A DNA stretch of 64,000 nt from Orientallactaga sibirica (GCA_036365145.1 JAEOAD010002183.1:2790001-2854000), one strand, 5' to 3'. Shown: positions 29,996-41,762, numbered from the stretch's first letter. Numbers and translations are program-made. Notes: generated by a model from the sequence alone, not told the origin.

Positions 29996-30210
29996 TTTTT
30001 AAAAAGAATATTTATTTATTTGAGAAAGAGAGAAGGAGAGAGAAAGAGTGTGGGGAAGGAAGGGAGGAAGTGAATGGGCATACCAAGGCCTCCAGCCACT
30101 GCAAATGAACTCCAAATGCATGTGCCACTTTGGGCATCTGGCTTACATGGGTACTGGGTTCCTTGGCTTTGCAGGCAAGCACCTTACCTGCTAAGACATC
30201 TCTCCAGCCC
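29996..30210 (-). mobile_element. T-SINE
   Basis: TATTTATTTATTTGAGAAAG tail, AATGGGCATACCAAGGCC, GCATCTGGCTTACATGGG. GCTAAGACATCTCTCCAGCCC head end. Confidence 0.94.
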
Positions 30211-30390
30211 TTTTTATTGTTGTTTTTGTTGTTGTTGTTGCTTGTTTGTTTGTTGAAGTAGAATCTTGCTCTAGCCCAGGCTGACCTGGAATTCATTATG
30301 TAGTCTCAGGCTGGCTTCATACTCATGGTGATCCTCCTACCTCTGCCTCCCGAGTGCTGGGATTAAAGGCGTGTGCCACCACACCTGGCT
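30211..30390 (-). mobile_element. B1-type SINE
   Basis: (TTG)n tail, GAAGTAGAATCTTGCTCTAG, CTCAGGCTGGCTTCATACTC, CCACCACACCTGGCT. Confidence 0.94.
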
Positions 30391-30637
30391 AACATGGCTC
30401 TTTTTTTCTGTCCCTTGTCCCTTCCTCTCTCCTGCTGCCTTAGTCCAAGCTGTCATCCTTTCTTACTTTTTCCAGACATTAAAGTCACTTCTTGCCATGC
30501 TTCCTCCTCCTCAAGCCTCAACCTTAACAAAGCTGGTCTTTCTAAAATTCTGTTGACACATCACACAAAACTCCCCAAATATCCTCAGTGCTAACATAGT
30601 GAGCATGATTCCTTTGCAGAATGAAGAAGCCCTTTTG

Positions 30638-30800
30638 TAGGCTGGAGGGAAAGCTAAGTGGATAGAGTGCTTGTCATGCAAGTTGAGTACCTGGGTCTGG
30701 ATCCCCAGAAGGCAGTAAAAGCCGGATGCTGTAGCAAGCAAACATTTGTAATTCTAGCAGCCCATGGTGAGAAGGGAGTCAAGACAGGAGAACTGCTACT
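30638..30800 (+). mobile_element. B4-like SINE
   Basis: aggctggagggaaagctaag, gggtctggatccccag, gccggatgctgtagcaagc. ID head plus diverged B1 body. Confidence 0.6.
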
Positions 30801-31560
30801 GCACTAAATGTTGTAAGGAATGGGTGGGAATGAACACTTTCCAATGCAATTAAAGGCTGGAGAGACACTGGAGAGCTCTCATTCAGTCAGCTCAGTTCAC
30901 ATTTGTTGTAACACTTTGCCAGGGTCAGTGTAAGGAGTTGGAATATAGCAGACTTACCACCCTGACACACAAATATCAAGAAAAGAGTGTGGGCTGGGCT
31001 CTGCCTACAGAGGGAAAGCAGAGGGGAATGCAATCCTCAGCCAGTATTCCAGTCGTGATGTTTGGTCTGGCTCTTGAGGGACTAAAGGGTTTTCACAAGT
31101 GTAGCAGGGAGAGTTCCACAGCGAGAACAGCAGAAACAGAAGGGCACAGGGCATGAAGCTGAGGTACCTAGGAAACCATTGATTATTTTTTTCCAGGTCA
31201 CAAACAGCAACAGCTGAGCTATCTCTGCTTAACACTCCTCCTGAGACTCTGGGATCCTGCATCTGGGAGTGATGAGCGGCTCTGGGTGGCTGGGGTCCAG
31301 GATGAGGTTGCGAAGTGCAAAAAGAACAGGTCACACATGTTAACTCATATCAGTACTAGGTTTGTGAGGAACAGAAAACACTTACATTTTATCAGAGAAC
31401 TAGTCACCCTTCTCTGCCCTGACCCACGCTTTTCCCAGCAGCAGAAGTAACTAAAATCCACTTCAGTCATTCGGCCCTCCATATAGACAGTCCATCCACA
31501 TTCGTGTGCCTCACTCAGACAGCTCACTTTGCCCTCTGCTTCTCTTCACAAGTTACTGTT
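30801..31560. other. Single-copy-looking interval
   Basis: Includes an old-repeat-like stretch near 30880-30960. Overlapping short frames on both strands lack recognisable domains. Confidence 0.4.
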
Positions 31561-31564
31561 GAGA

Positions 31565-31661
31565 ATTGGAGTTTTCAGCAGTTTTATTTCCAGTACAAGG
31601 GATGGAACCCAGGCCTCACACATGCTAAGTTAGTACTATATCACTGAGCTACATCTGCAAT
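31565..31661 (-). mobile_element. ID-like SINE fragment
   Basis: agtacaagggatggaaccc, cacatgctaagttagtac, cactgagctacatctgc follow the reversed ID head (A/B box region). Confidence 0.6.
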
Positions 31662-31677
31662 GAGGGTTATGATCTTT

Positions 31678-31893
31678 TAAAAATGTTTTATTTATTAGAG
31701 AGAGAGAGAGAATATGCAGATAGAAAGAGAGAAAATGGATAAACCAGGGCCTCCAGCCACTGCAAATGAACTCCAGACGCATGTGCCACCTTGTGCATCT
31801 GCCTTATGTGGGTCCTGGGGAATCAAACCTGGGTCCTTAGGCTTTGCAGGCAAGTACCTTAACTGCTAAGCCAAGCCATATCTCTCCAGCCCA
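31678..31893 (-). mobile_element. T-SINE
   Basis: TTTTATTTATTAGAGAGAG, CCAGACGCATGTGCCACC, duplicated 'gccaagcc' near the head. gagggttatgat on each side (31662, 31894) is the TSD. Confidence 0.95.
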
Positions 31894-31977
31894 GAGGGTT
31901 ATGATTTTTTTAAACCTCATGATGGCCACAAAGAATTGGGGGCTTCATGAACCTGGGCAATATCTCTTTCTCTTTTG

Positions 31978-32208
31978 TATTTTAAAATTTTATTTCTTTA
32001 TTTATTTGTTTATTTGAGAGAGAGGCAAATAAAAAGATAGAAATGTAGAGAACAAATGGGCACACTAGGGCCTGCAGCCACTGCAAAGAACTCTGGACAC
32101 ATGTGCCACCTTAGGCATCTGGCTTACTTGGGTCCTGGGAAATCAAACCTGGGTCCTTTGGCTTTTCTGGCAAGTTCCTTAACCACTAAGCCATTTCACC
32201 AGGTTATT
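31978..32208 (-). mobile_element. T-SINE
   Basis: TATTTCTTTATTTATTTG tail, CAAATGGGCACACTAGGGC, GGGTCCTTTGGCTTTTC, CTAAGCCATTTCACC. Confidence 0.92.
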
Positions 32209-32210
32209 TT

Positions 32211-33533
32211 CTAACATGACTTGATGCTAACAGTGCATCTGCCCTGGTCTAAGTCAACTCTTCCCAGCACAAGTGGCATTCTGTAAATGAGTCCTCACTG
32301 GGTCTCCCCAAGGCTGTGACATCTCTGACCTCCAGGCGCATTAGAGGGTACTGGTGGGGGGAGACTCCTCCTCCCCGGGGTGCCAAGCTATTTCAGCTAA
32401 ACTTCAGGTTTTCTTGGTACCACGCTGCAGTCAGTGAGGACTTCGGACAACTAAACCTGAGACTCCCTCTGGCCCGTGAGACCACCAAGGGTGAATGGAA
32501 ATACTGAAATGCCAGGAGAACACAAGCACTAAGCAATGCAGGCAGAAACTGGTTCTTAGGTCGCCCAGCAGATAACCAGAGCTGGCGGTGGGAGGCGCTG
32601 AGTTCAGGCTGGCCCAGGAGTTTTCCTGAGAAGGGCTCCACCCCCTCACACTATTATACATCAGCCCCAGCACAAAGTGCGGCTTTGTTCTCCTCTCACT
32701 CCTCTTATTCTTCTCCCCACTATTCCACACACCTGAGAGCTTTTCATTTCTTATTCGCTCTGTTTTTAAGTGCACGCAGTAAGTGACTCAGTCAGACTTA
32801 AGGACAAAGGAATTCATCAGAAGCGATGGCTTGCTGCATAGTGGGGGATGGGGACAGCGCCAGGCACTGAGGCTCTGCAGCTGGGAACCAAGGCCACAAT
32901 AAGATCTCAGGAACGCTGCTGTTGTTGCTATGGGCACCAAGCCCCATGGCGTCCCTCGACACTGGACACTGGACAAGGCCACAGTCGCTGCTGTTTCCGG
33001 TCTCCAGGATGCGCTCTGCATGACACTTGATTCTTCCACATGCACTTTCTGGTCACAGTCATGGCACGTGTGACTACCTCATGTAACCTCACTTTTGCTC
33101 AAAGGAGGCTGAGAAAACAAGGACTTTCTGATTCTAGGATGGGAGTCGGCTGTGTTCAAACAGAAGAGGTTCAAAGGTGACTAGTGTGCCCCTCCGCCCA
33201 GCTTCTTATCCTACTAAAGTCGTTCCTACTACAACTTGGGAGTGCTCATGTCACTTATATAAAAAAGTGTTATATTTGCATATAACCTACGTACAGCCTC
33301 CCCAGTATCAGGTAAATGCTCTGTAAATAGTTACTACACTACACTATTTAGAAAATAATGACTGAAAATGTACATGCTAGCACAAATGTCACTTTATTCT
33401 GAGTAATTAGTTACTTTCTAAAGTCGGGTGAATCCAGAGATATGAAACTCATGTGGCTGACTATGTACAGTGATACTTGCCTATCTATACTACCTCAATG
33501 ATGAGATTACCAGGTTTGAAAAATAAAAATACA
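32211..33533. other. Repeat-free island, about 1.3 kb
   Basis: The longest stretch without a recognisable repeat. GC content is raised at 32560-33050 and a consensus AP-1 site TGACTCA sits near 32785. Frames on both strands (82-114 codons minus, 60-63 plus) have no known domain. Candidate regulatory DNA rather than a gene. Confidence 0.45.
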
Positions 33534-33702
33534 GGGCTGGAGAGATGGCTTTACAGTTGAAGCACTTGCCTGTGAAGCCTAAGGACCTAGGTTCAATTCC
33601 CCAGTACCCACGTAAGCTGGAGTTGTTTGCATTGGCTAGAGACCCTGGTGCACCCATCCTCTCTCTCTCTCTCAAATAAATAAATAATAAAATATTTTAA
33701 AA
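33534..33702 (+). mobile_element. T-SINE, internally deleted
   Basis: AGGGCTGGAGAGATGGCTTT, GGTTCAATTCCCC. The CCAGATGCACAAGGTGGC block is missing; it ends in AAATAAATAAATAATAAA. Confidence 0.94.
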
Positions 33703-33925
33703 GGGCTGGAGGGATGGCTTAGCAATTAAGGCAGTTGCCTGCAAAAGCCAAAGGACCCAGGTTCGATTCCCCATCACCTACATTAGCCCGATGCACAAGG
33801 TGGCACATGTGTCTGGAGTTCGTGTGCAGTGGCTGGAGGCCCTGGAGTGTTCATTATCTCTCTCCTCTCTCTTTCTCTCTGTCAAATAAATAAAAATAAA
33901 ATATTTAAATATATATTTTAAAAAA
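33703..33925 (+). mobile_element. T-SINE
   Basis: GGGCTGGAGGGATGGCTTAG, perfect B-box-like GGTTCGATTCC, TCTGGAGTTCGTGTGCAG. Tail AAATAAATAAAAATAAAA. It follows the preceding copy head-to-tail with no spacer. Confidence 0.95.
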
Positions 33926-33989
33926 GAAAAATACAAAACACCCCGTTGCATTTGAATTTTAAATAAATTTTAAGTAAAAAATTTTAAGT

Positions 33990-34310
33990 ATTTTGCTTGG
34001 ACAAAATACCTGACCAAAAGCAGTTTAAGGAAGGAAAGTCTCGCTTACAGTTCCAGGGGAAAGTACAGATGGTGGGGAAGGCATGAAAGGAGCAGGAAAG
34101 AGGTATCTTCACATAAGGGGTCTAGTGGAGTATGCGACCATGTTGCATGGTCAGCTAACTCTCCTTAAAGAGCACATGGGATGGTGCAACCAAGATAGGG
34201 TGGATCCTCCTACCTCAACTAAACTAACCTAGAAAACCCCTCACAGATACAACCAGATTTGTTTCCATGGTGATTCTAAATCATGTCAGATTGACACCCA
34301 GAGGTTAACT
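33990..34310 (-). mobile_element. MaLR/ERVL-like LTR
   Basis: acaaaatacctgaccaaaag, cttacagttccagggg, gatggtggggaaggcatg, ccatggtgattctaaatc. This is the reverse of the family seen at 54700-55073 (gtgattctaaatcatgtcag). Confidence 0.65.
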
Positions 34311-35096
34311 ATCTCTGTTTTTTCCCATGTTGCATTTTTATCTCTACCAATCAGACACACGCTTCGAGCCAACCAAGGTGAAGGTGTGTCCTTGGGAAAG
34401 CAAAGGAGAGAAACACATTAAAGTTTAAAAAGCAATTATGGAGCTGCAATAGGGAAAAGGAAAGTAAGTGGTAGGGAATGATTTCATGAATTCTTTATAG
34501 GGGCCCTCTCAAATTCTAGGAACTCAAGTTTACTATGACTCATACCTAACAGCTTTCATAGAAGGTGAAACTACAAAGCAGTGAGACTGAGTTTCCTGAG
34601 CCCTGTATGCAAATAAGGCTTCCTGAGTCAACAACTGCTGTGGCTCTCACCTCCCCCACTCCAGCTTGGGTCACTCCCCAGACGCTGAAAACAGGGAGTG
34701 GTTTTCAGTGCCATCACATCTCCATACATTATAGACAAAAGTGACAGGATTATTTTTTAGGGTTATTTGAATGATAAATAACACACACACAAACATGACT
34801 TAGCCAATTTTTTATTAGGCAACACACAAAAGATTTATTTACCCAGGTTGTATATGAAAAATAATTAGACCTTCCCAAACTAAGCTCCAAATTCCTGGGC
34901 TTCTAGACAGCCCACAGTGGGACACTCCCAAGCCACAGAAAATAACTGGTGTTTTCTTAGAGTTGGTGCACATGTTGGCATATATTTCATTATTTCATAT
35001 ATATATATATTTCATATATTTCATTAGTCATGCTCAAGACTTTGGAGAAGGAATCGATTTACTTATTTATTTAAGTTAAACTGAAAAGAATTCTAG
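34311..35096. other. AT-rich interval, nothing recognised
   Basis: Contains an ATAT run near 34997. No gene or repeat called. Confidence 0.4.
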
Positions 35097-35290
35097 AGGC
35101 TGTGAAAATGGCTTAGTCAGTACAATGCTTGCCATATAAGCATGAGGACCTGAGTTCAGATCCCCAGTGCTCATGTAAAGGTGGGCTGGGGAGATGGGCA
35201 CGGGAGCTTTCTGGGGTTCCCTGACTAGCTAGTCTAGCTGAATCAGCAAGCTCCAATTTCAAAGAGACCCTGTCTTTAAAAAGAAGAGAC
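35097..35290 (+). mobile_element. B4-like SINE
   Basis: aggctgtgaaaatggcttag, gaggacctgagttcagatcc, gctagtctagctgaatcagc. ID-B1 composite. Confidence 0.65.
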
Positions 35291-35292
35291 AG

Positions 35293-35412
35293 AAGGCTGG
35301 GAATACAGCTCTGCAGTTAAAGGTGCTTGCTTGCCCATTCTCTCTCTCTCCTTCTGTCTCTCTTTCTCTATGCTTGCAAATAAATGAATAAAATTTTGGA
35401 AAAGAAAATTAA
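35293..35412 (+). mobile_element. T-SINE with large internal deletion
   Basis: Head (aggctgggaatacagctctg) joins directly to the CT-rich end (gcttgcccattctctctc) and AAATAAATGAATAAAA tail. Confidence 0.8.
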
Positions 35413-35416
35413 TTAA

Positions 35417-35583
35417 ACCCAGGCGTGATGGCTCATACCTTTAATCCCAGCACTCAGGAGGCTGAGATAGGAGAATCACTGTGAGTTCAAGGCCAGCGTG
35501 AGACTACATAGTGAATTACAGGTCAGCCTGGACTACAGCGAGACCCTCCATTGAAAAAATAAAAATAAGTAAGTAAATAAAAA
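35417..35583 (+). mobile_element. B1-type SINE
   Basis: CCCAGGCGTGATGGCTCATACC, GAGGCTGAGATAGGAGAATC, GTGAATTACAGGTCAGCCTGG. Confidence 0.93.
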
Positions 35584-35607
35584 CCAAGGAATTAAAAAAA
35601 TTCTTCA

Positions 35608-35765
35608 GCCAGGCTTGGTGGTGCATGCCTTTAATCCCAGTACTCCAGAGACAGAGGTAAAAGGATCACTATGAGTTCAAGGCCAGCCTGGGACTACAGA
35701 ATGAGTTCCAGGTTAGCCTGGGCTACTGTAAGACCCTACCTTGTATAAAAAAACATTAAAAAAAA
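35608..35765 (+). mobile_element. B1-type SINE
   Basis: AGCCAGGCTTGGTGGTGCATG, GGCCAGCCTGGGACTACAG, ATGAGTTCCAGGTTAGCC. Subfamily differs from its neighbour at the 'ggccagcctggg' step. Confidence 0.92.
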
Positions 35766-36331
35766 CTTCTTCAGATTTTGCTTTGTCCCTCCCATTTTGG
35801 CTACGTTATGCACTGTTGCTCCTCTCTCTTCAGTCCCTTTAGACTTCTGCTCAAAGCCATTTCCTCAGGGAGACTTTAATTCCATGCATTTATTATCCAG
35901 GCTGCTAATTTGAGAAGGAATGCTAGTTCTTTTGTTCAAAGCCACTGTGCTGAGTCTGTTATTAAAACAGTCAGCATTAAGAAGTGGCAGATGGGACCCC
36001 AGAGTCATCACACCCAGGCTCTGAACTACTGCTTGTCCACTCGGTGAGTCTCTCGTCTATATGACAGCTTAGATGGCCCTTCACAGAACACACAGTGGAG
36101 CACTTTGAGGAGGGTGGGGCTCCAGAGTGAATAGGGTAACCTCCAAGAAGTTTGTTTTCCATACTTTTTCCTTCCCAGTCAGTTTCCATACATGTGTTTA
36201 CCCTTGTTTGTTTCTCCTAAGTCTCAGGAGCACTTTCCCTTCCAATTTTATGATTAGGCAATTTGGTTCCCATTATGCCTGTCACTAGATCCACCTCTCA
36301 GCTTCTTAGAAAACCCAGTAGTGTCATCAAA
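35766..36331. other. Single-copy-looking sequence
   Basis: No repeat recognised. A 70-codon minus frame (35977-36189) has no known domain. Confidence 0.4.
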
Positions 36332-36345
36332 AGTAATGACCTCTC

Positions 36346-37492
36346 CAGGGGAAGAGATTGAGTAAAGGAAAGGTGGCGGGAGGGCTAATCAAAATCTAAG
36401 AGGATATAAAAAAGTCACATGAAACCTACTTTTCTGGATAATGGAACACTCAGAAGCCATAGATTGTTACTAGAAAATTTTCAGTGCCAGGGATGGGATA
36501 CCTTCCAGTAAGTTGTTGGCCAGGGAGGTCACAGATACCCCCAAAACATTATAGGCCATTGCCGAGGCCCTTGGTTTCCCACCAGGAATAGATGGTCAGA
36601 CCCTATTGCTGAAGACTTCACGTACTTGGGCAGCAAAGTCCTGAGAAAAACTGCTGGAGCTGAGCTGAAAGCCTCCTCCATGTGGACCAGCTGACAGAAA
36701 GCTGGAAAAAGCTACACTGCATGCAGTTCAAAGGGAGAGAGAAAACACCAGTGAAGGTACTCAACAGTGGAAACTGCAAGCTTTAAATTTGGCCAGCCAG
36801 GCCAAATGAACCAACGGGTGCAATAGTGGCATGTCTGTTATGGCGGAAACCAACTGCTGTATAATTGGACTGGAGGCCCACTCCATGGGAGGGAATACAT
36901 CCCTGATCCTGGAAATGTATGACAGGGGTAGTAATGAGACCTAAGGGTGTAATGTCTGCTGGTGTCTTGCTAAATGTATATACTATGCTCTCTAAACTGC
37001 CCAGTAAGCACTTCTCTTAATGTCCACATACATATATGAATGCTACTCTCACTTTTGTTTAGAGAAGCTTCTCTTTTCAGTTGGTGGCAACCTTGGTATG
37101 ACTCAGAAGGCACCGTGGTGCTGAGAAGAAGGGACAGAGGAGTGCTCAGCACTGAAACATCTCAAACCCACCTTCCAAGGCTCAGGGTCCATTATGGAAA
37201 GAATGTAAAAGCCAAAGGAAGAGTAGGACTCCTTACAACATGCTTCTCCAGACACAAAATGGCCTGGATATCCATGACCTCACAGCACCTGACACTACCT
37301 GCATAAGACCATCATAATAGGAGGAAAAGATCATGATATCAAACTGAAAAGAGAGACTGATTGAGAGGGGGAGGGGATATGATGGAGAGTGAAGTTTCAA
37401 AGGGGAAAGTGGGGCAGGGAGGGAAGTACCATGGGATATTGTCTACAATTAAAGAAGTTCTCAATAAAAATATAATAAAATAATAAAAAAAG
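36346..37492 (+). mobile_element. L1 3' UTR insertion with TSD
   Basis: A 1,147-bp 5'-truncated L1 containing only 3' UTR. It is collinear in reverse with 38373-39700 and ends in an A-rich tail (aataaaatataataaaa-like). TSD agta(a/g)tgacctctc at 36332-36345 and 37493-37506. Confidence 0.92.
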
Positions 37493-37619
37493 AGTAGTGA
37501 CCTCTCTTAGAGGTCAATATTGCTTGAGGCTGTTTGGTCCCTCTGCCATTGCCATGCAAGTTTCAGGGAGGAGGAACCAAAGCTAACAAGCAGACTCTTG
37601 ATCTAGATTCCTTTCAGGG

Positions 37620-37910
37620 CTGGAGTGGAGATTAGACAGTCACATGTTCAGTATGTCAAAGCTTTGGGTTCAATGGCCAGCACCACAAATAGTATTCACT
37701 ATGTCACATGGAATTTGTTTTTGAGGCAAATTCTCATGAATCTTAGGTGGCCTCAAACTCACTATGTAGTTGGGAATGACCTTGGATTCTGCTTCCACCT
37801 GAGTGTAGGGATTACAGTTCTGCACCCTATTTATGTGGTGCTGGGACTCAAGCCCAGGGTTTTGTATATGCTGGACAAGCACTCCACACATGAGCTATCT
37901 CCCAGCCATC
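37620..37910 (-). mobile_element. B4-like SINE (reverse), with an ID-like start
   Basis: tttttgaggcaaattctcatg, ggcctcaaactcactatgtag, then ID-like gctgggactcaagccc and ggacaagcactcc. The first 70 bp (37620-37690) look like a plus-strand ID head. Confidence 0.55.
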
Positions 37911-37914
37911 ACAT

Positions 37915-38235
37915 GGAATTTTACATGAATGAACGCAATATGTGCTTTGACAGTTTGGTGCAATGATTTCATTTTGCCCCTCCTTTTCCTCTTCTTGTCA
38001 AGAGCACCATGGTCCCACCAACAGTGACACCAGCTCATTCTCCCATGTTTTTCTCCATGCCAACAAAATCATGTGCAGAGATTGGAAATATTGTTTGGGG
38101 TTTGTTTTTGTTTTGGTGTTATGAAAGTGACAATATAGTATATAAATATAAAGTATATTCATATGCACTTTCCTATATCTTTTTTTCCCCACTTAATAAT
38201 ATATCATGGAAATCTTTATAAGTCAATTGATTGAG
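37915..38235. other. Nothing recognised
   Basis: AT-rich interval between a B4-like SINE and a B1; no gene. Confidence 0.4.
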
Positions 38236-38372
38236 ACTTCAAGGTAGGATCTGGCTGTAGCCCAGACTGACCTGGAATTAATCTCTGGCTGGCCTAGAAT
38301 TTACAATGATTCTCTTACCTCAGTCTCCCAAGTGCTGGGATTAAAGGCATGTGCCACCATGCCTGACCTTAA
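38236..38372 (-). mobile_element. B1-type SINE
   Basis: TTCAAGGTAGGATCTGGCTG, internal deletion of CACTATGTAGTCTC, CCACCATGCCTGACC head. Confidence 0.88.
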
Positions 38373-38834
38373 TTCTTTTTTTTTAATTGACAACTTCCAT
38401 AATTGTAGACAATAACCCATGGTAATTCTCTCCCTCCCCCTACTTTCCCCTTTGAAACTCCACACTCCATCATATCCCCTACCCCTCTCAATCAGTCTCT
38501 CTTTTATTTTGATGTCATCGTCTTTTCCTCCTATTATGATGGTCTTGTGTAGGTAGTATGAGGCACTGAGAGGTCATGGACATCCAGGCTATGTTGTGTC
38601 TGGAGGAGTGTGTTGTAAGGAGTCCTACCCTTCTTTGGCTCTTACATTCTTTCTGCCATGTCTTCCGCAATGAACCCTGAGCCTGGGAAAGTGTGATAGA
38701 GATATTTCAGTGCTGAGCCCTCCTCTATCACTTCTCAGTATCATGGTGCCTTCTGAGTCATCTCAAGGTCACTGCCCTCTGAAAAGAGAAGCTTCTCTAG
38801 CCAAAAGTGAGAGTAGCATTAATCTATGGATATG

Positions 38835-39074
38835 GGGGCTGGAGAGATGGCTCAGCATTAAGAACTTGCCTGTAAAGCTGAAGAACCCTGGTTTGAGGCT
38901 CAATTCCCCAGTACCCACGTAAGCCAGATGCAAAGGTGATGCATGCATCTGGAGTTCATTTGCAGTGGCTGGAGGCCCTGGTGTGCCCATTCTCTCTCTC
39001 TCTCTGCCTCTTTCTTTCTCTGTGTCTGTCGCCCTCAAATAAATAAATAAAAGTAAACAAAAAAGATATTTAAA
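38835..39074 (+). mobile_element. T-SINE in L1 3' UTR
   Basis: GGGCTGGAGAGATGGCTCAG head with a small insertion before the B-box region. TSD aat(c/a)tatggatatg at 38821-38834 and 39075-39088. Confidence 0.95.
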
Positions 39075-39953
39075 AATATATGGATATGAACATTAAGAGA
39101 AGTGCTTACTGGGCAGTTTGGTGAGCATAATATATACATTTAGCCAGACAAGCAGCAGACGTTACACCACTAGGGCTCATGACTACCCCTGTCATAGGTT
39201 TTCAGAATCAGGGATGTATTCCTTCCCATGGAGTGGGCCTCCAGTCCAATTAGAGAGTGGTTGGTTTCCCCCATAACAGACATGCCACTGTTGAACCTGT
39301 TGGCTCATTTGGCCTGGCTGGTCAAATTTAAGGCTTGCAGTGTCCACTGTTGAGTAACTCCACTGGTGATTTCTCTCTCTCCCATAGAACTGCATGCAGT
39401 GTGGCATTTTCCAGCTTTCTGTCAGCTGAGCCACATGGAGGAGGTTTTCAGCTCAGCTGCAGCAGGAGTTCTCAGTGACCTTGCAGCCCAAGTCTATTCC
39501 TGGTGGGAAACCAAGAGTCTCACAATGACCTGTAATGTTTTTGGGGTATCAGGGACCTCCCTGACCAACAACTCACTAGAAGGTACCCCATCCCTGGCAC
39601 TGAAAATTTTCTAGTAACAATCTATGGCTTCTGAGTGTTCCATTGTCCATATGATTTATTTATATCCTCTTAGATTTTGATAAGCCACCTTTCCTTTACT
39701 CAGTCTCTTCCCCTGACCTCACTTAGGCCTTTTCACCCCCCATTAATCTGTTCTTCTACTTACATATATACAATACCATCCTATTAAGTCCCCCTTCCCT
39801 CCCTTTCTATTCCCTTTATATCCCCTTTCTAGCTTACTGGCCTCTGCTGCTGAGTTTTATTCCTACTCACATAGAAGTCCATTCATTTGTAGCTAGGATA
39901 CACATATGAGAGAGAACATGTGACATTTGGCTTTCTGGGCCTGGGCTACCTCA

Positions 39954-40434
39954 CTAAGTATAATCCTTTCCAGATCCATCCATTTCCCTGCAAATTTCAT
40001 TTTTCTTTACTGCTGAGTAGAACTCTGTTGTGTAAATGTGCCACATCTTCATTATCCACTCATCAGTTGAGGGATATCTAGGCTGGTTCCATTTCCTAGT
40101 TATTGTAAATAGAGCAGCAATAAACATGGTTGAGCAAGTATCTCTAAGGTAGTAAGATGAATCCTTATATATGCCTAGGAGTGGTATAGCTGGGTCATAT
40201 GGTAAATCTATTTTTAGTTGTTTCAGGAACCTCCACACTGTTTTCCACAATGGCTGGACCAGATTGCATTCCCACAAGCAGTGTAGAAGAGTTCCTGTTT
40301 TTCTGCACCTTCGCCAGCATTTATGGTCATTTGTTTTCATGGTGGTAGCCATTCTGACAGGAGTGAGATATAATCTCAATGTCATTTTAATCTGTATTTC
40401 CCTGATGGCTAGGGATGTAAAACATTTTTTAAAA
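39954..40434 (-). pseudogene. L1 ORF2 C-terminal domain
   Basis: The 189-codon frame (40523-39954) covers the L1 ORF2 end. It has a Cys-rich segment (KCWRRCRKTG ... HCLWEC), then PLWKTVWRFLKQLKIDLPYD, DEWIMKMWHIYT and EFYSAVKKNEI. The first residues come from the inserted T-SINE, not L1. Role in the intact element: RNA binding near the C-terminus. Confidence 0.9.
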
Positions 40435-40645
40435 ACATTAAAAATATTTTGTTTATTTATTTGAGAGAGAGAGAAAGAGGCAGAAAGAGAGAATGGGCAC
40501 ATCAGGGCCTCCAGCCACTGCAAACGAACTCCAGATGCATGTGCCCCCCTTGTGCATCTGGCTTACATGGGTCCTGGAGAGTTGAATGGGGATCCTTTGT
40601 CTTTGCAAGAAAATTCCTTAACCACTAAGCCATCTCTGCAGCCCT
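40435..40645 (-). mobile_element. T-SINE in L1 ORF2
   Basis: TTTGTTTATTTATTTGAGAG tail, AATGGGCACATCAGGGCC, CACTAAGCCATCTCTGCAGCCC. aacatttttta flanks both sides. Confidence 0.94.
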
Positions 40646-40721
40646 AGAACATTTTTTAGATGTTTATATGCCATCTGTATTTCTTCTTTTGAGAACTCTC
40701 TATTTAGTTTTATAGCCTTTT

Positions 40722-40768
40722 AAAAAATTTTATTTATTTATTTGAGAGAGCAAGAGAGTGGGAAAGAG

Positions 40769-40802
<34 letters not shown>

Positions 40803-40962
40803 AGAGAGAGAATATATGCCAGGGCCACCAGCCACTGCAAACGAACTCTAGACACATGCGCCACCTTGTGCATCTGGCTTATGTGGGTCCTGGGGAATCA
40901 AACTGAGGTCCTTTGGCTTAGCAGGCAAACGCCTTAACTGCTAAGCCATCTCTCCAGCCCCA
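40722..40962 (-). mobile_element. T-SINE with (CA)n in L1 ORF2
   Basis: TTTTATTTATTTATTTGAGAG; the GA-rich stretch contains about 13 CA units (40773-40798). It ends GCTAAGCCATCTCTCCAGCCC. atagcc repeats at each edge. Confidence 0.94.
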
Positions 40963-41392
40963 TAGCCCATTTTTTAACTGGGTTTCTGATTTCTTATTAT
41001 TTAGTTTTTTGAGTTCTTGGTATATGTTTGATGTTAATCCCCTGTTAGATGTATAGCTAGTAAAGATTTTCTCCCATTCTGTAGGTTGCCTCTTTGCTCT
41101 ATTCAGTGTTCTTTGTAATTTCATGAAGTCCCAGTAGTTGATCTGTGGTTTTATTTCCTGAGCAATTGGGTTATATTCAGAAAATCTTTGCCAAGACCAA
41201 TATGTTGAAGGGTTTCCCCTATTTTTACTCTAGGAGTTTCAGGTCTGATATTAAGGTCTTTGATCCACTTGACTTAATTCTTATTCATGGAGAGAGATAA
41301 GGATCTATTTTCATCCTTCTACAGATACATATCTAGTTTTCCCAGCACCATTTGCTGAAGAGGCTGTCTTTTTTCCAATGAGTATTTTTGGC
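40963..41392 (-). pseudogene. L1 ORF2 fragment (post-RT region)
   Basis: A minus frame at 41124-40918 includes RQPTEWEKIFTSYTSNRGL, the conserved L1 segment after RT. Further L1 follows to the B1 at 41393. Confidence 0.85.
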
Positions 41393-41549
41393 TTTTTTTT
41401 TTTTTTTTTTTTTCGAGGAGGGTCTCAGTCTAGTTCAGGCTGACCTGGAATTCACTATGTAGTCTCAAGCTGGCCTCAAACTCACAGTGATCCTCCTACC
41501 TCTGCCTCCCAAGTGCTGGGGTAAAAGGCGTGTGCCATCACACCCTGCT
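41393..41549 (-). mobile_element. B1-type SINE in L1 ORF2
   Basis: Poly(T), GAGGAGGGTCTCAGTCTAG, CTCAAGCTGGCCTCAAACTC, GTGCCATCACACCCTGCT. Confidence 0.93.
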
Positions 41550-41724
41550 GTTTTTGACATTTGTGTTGAAGATCAGGTGGCTGTAGCTACCTGGACTTAT
41601 ATCTGGGTCCTCTTTTCTGTTCTGTTGATCTACATGTCTGTGTTTGTGCCAGTACCATGCTGTTTTTGTTATTATGGCTCTGTAACATAGATTAAAATCA
41701 AATATGGTGATACCACCAGCAGCC

Positions 41725-41727
<3 letters not shown>

Positions 41728-41761
<34 letters not shown>
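41728..41761 (+). repeat. (TTA)n microsatellite
   Basis: About 11 TTA units. It directly abuts the T tail of the next B1, so it is most likely that SINE's mutated poly(A) tail. Confidence 0.9.

Positions 41762-41762
<1 letters not shown>

Noticed and set aside
33703..33790. tRNA-like head with B-box GGTTCGATTCC as a possible tRNA gene
   Set aside because: It is the conserved head of the T-SINE, present dozens of times; it lacks a tRNA acceptor stem and ends in a SINE body.
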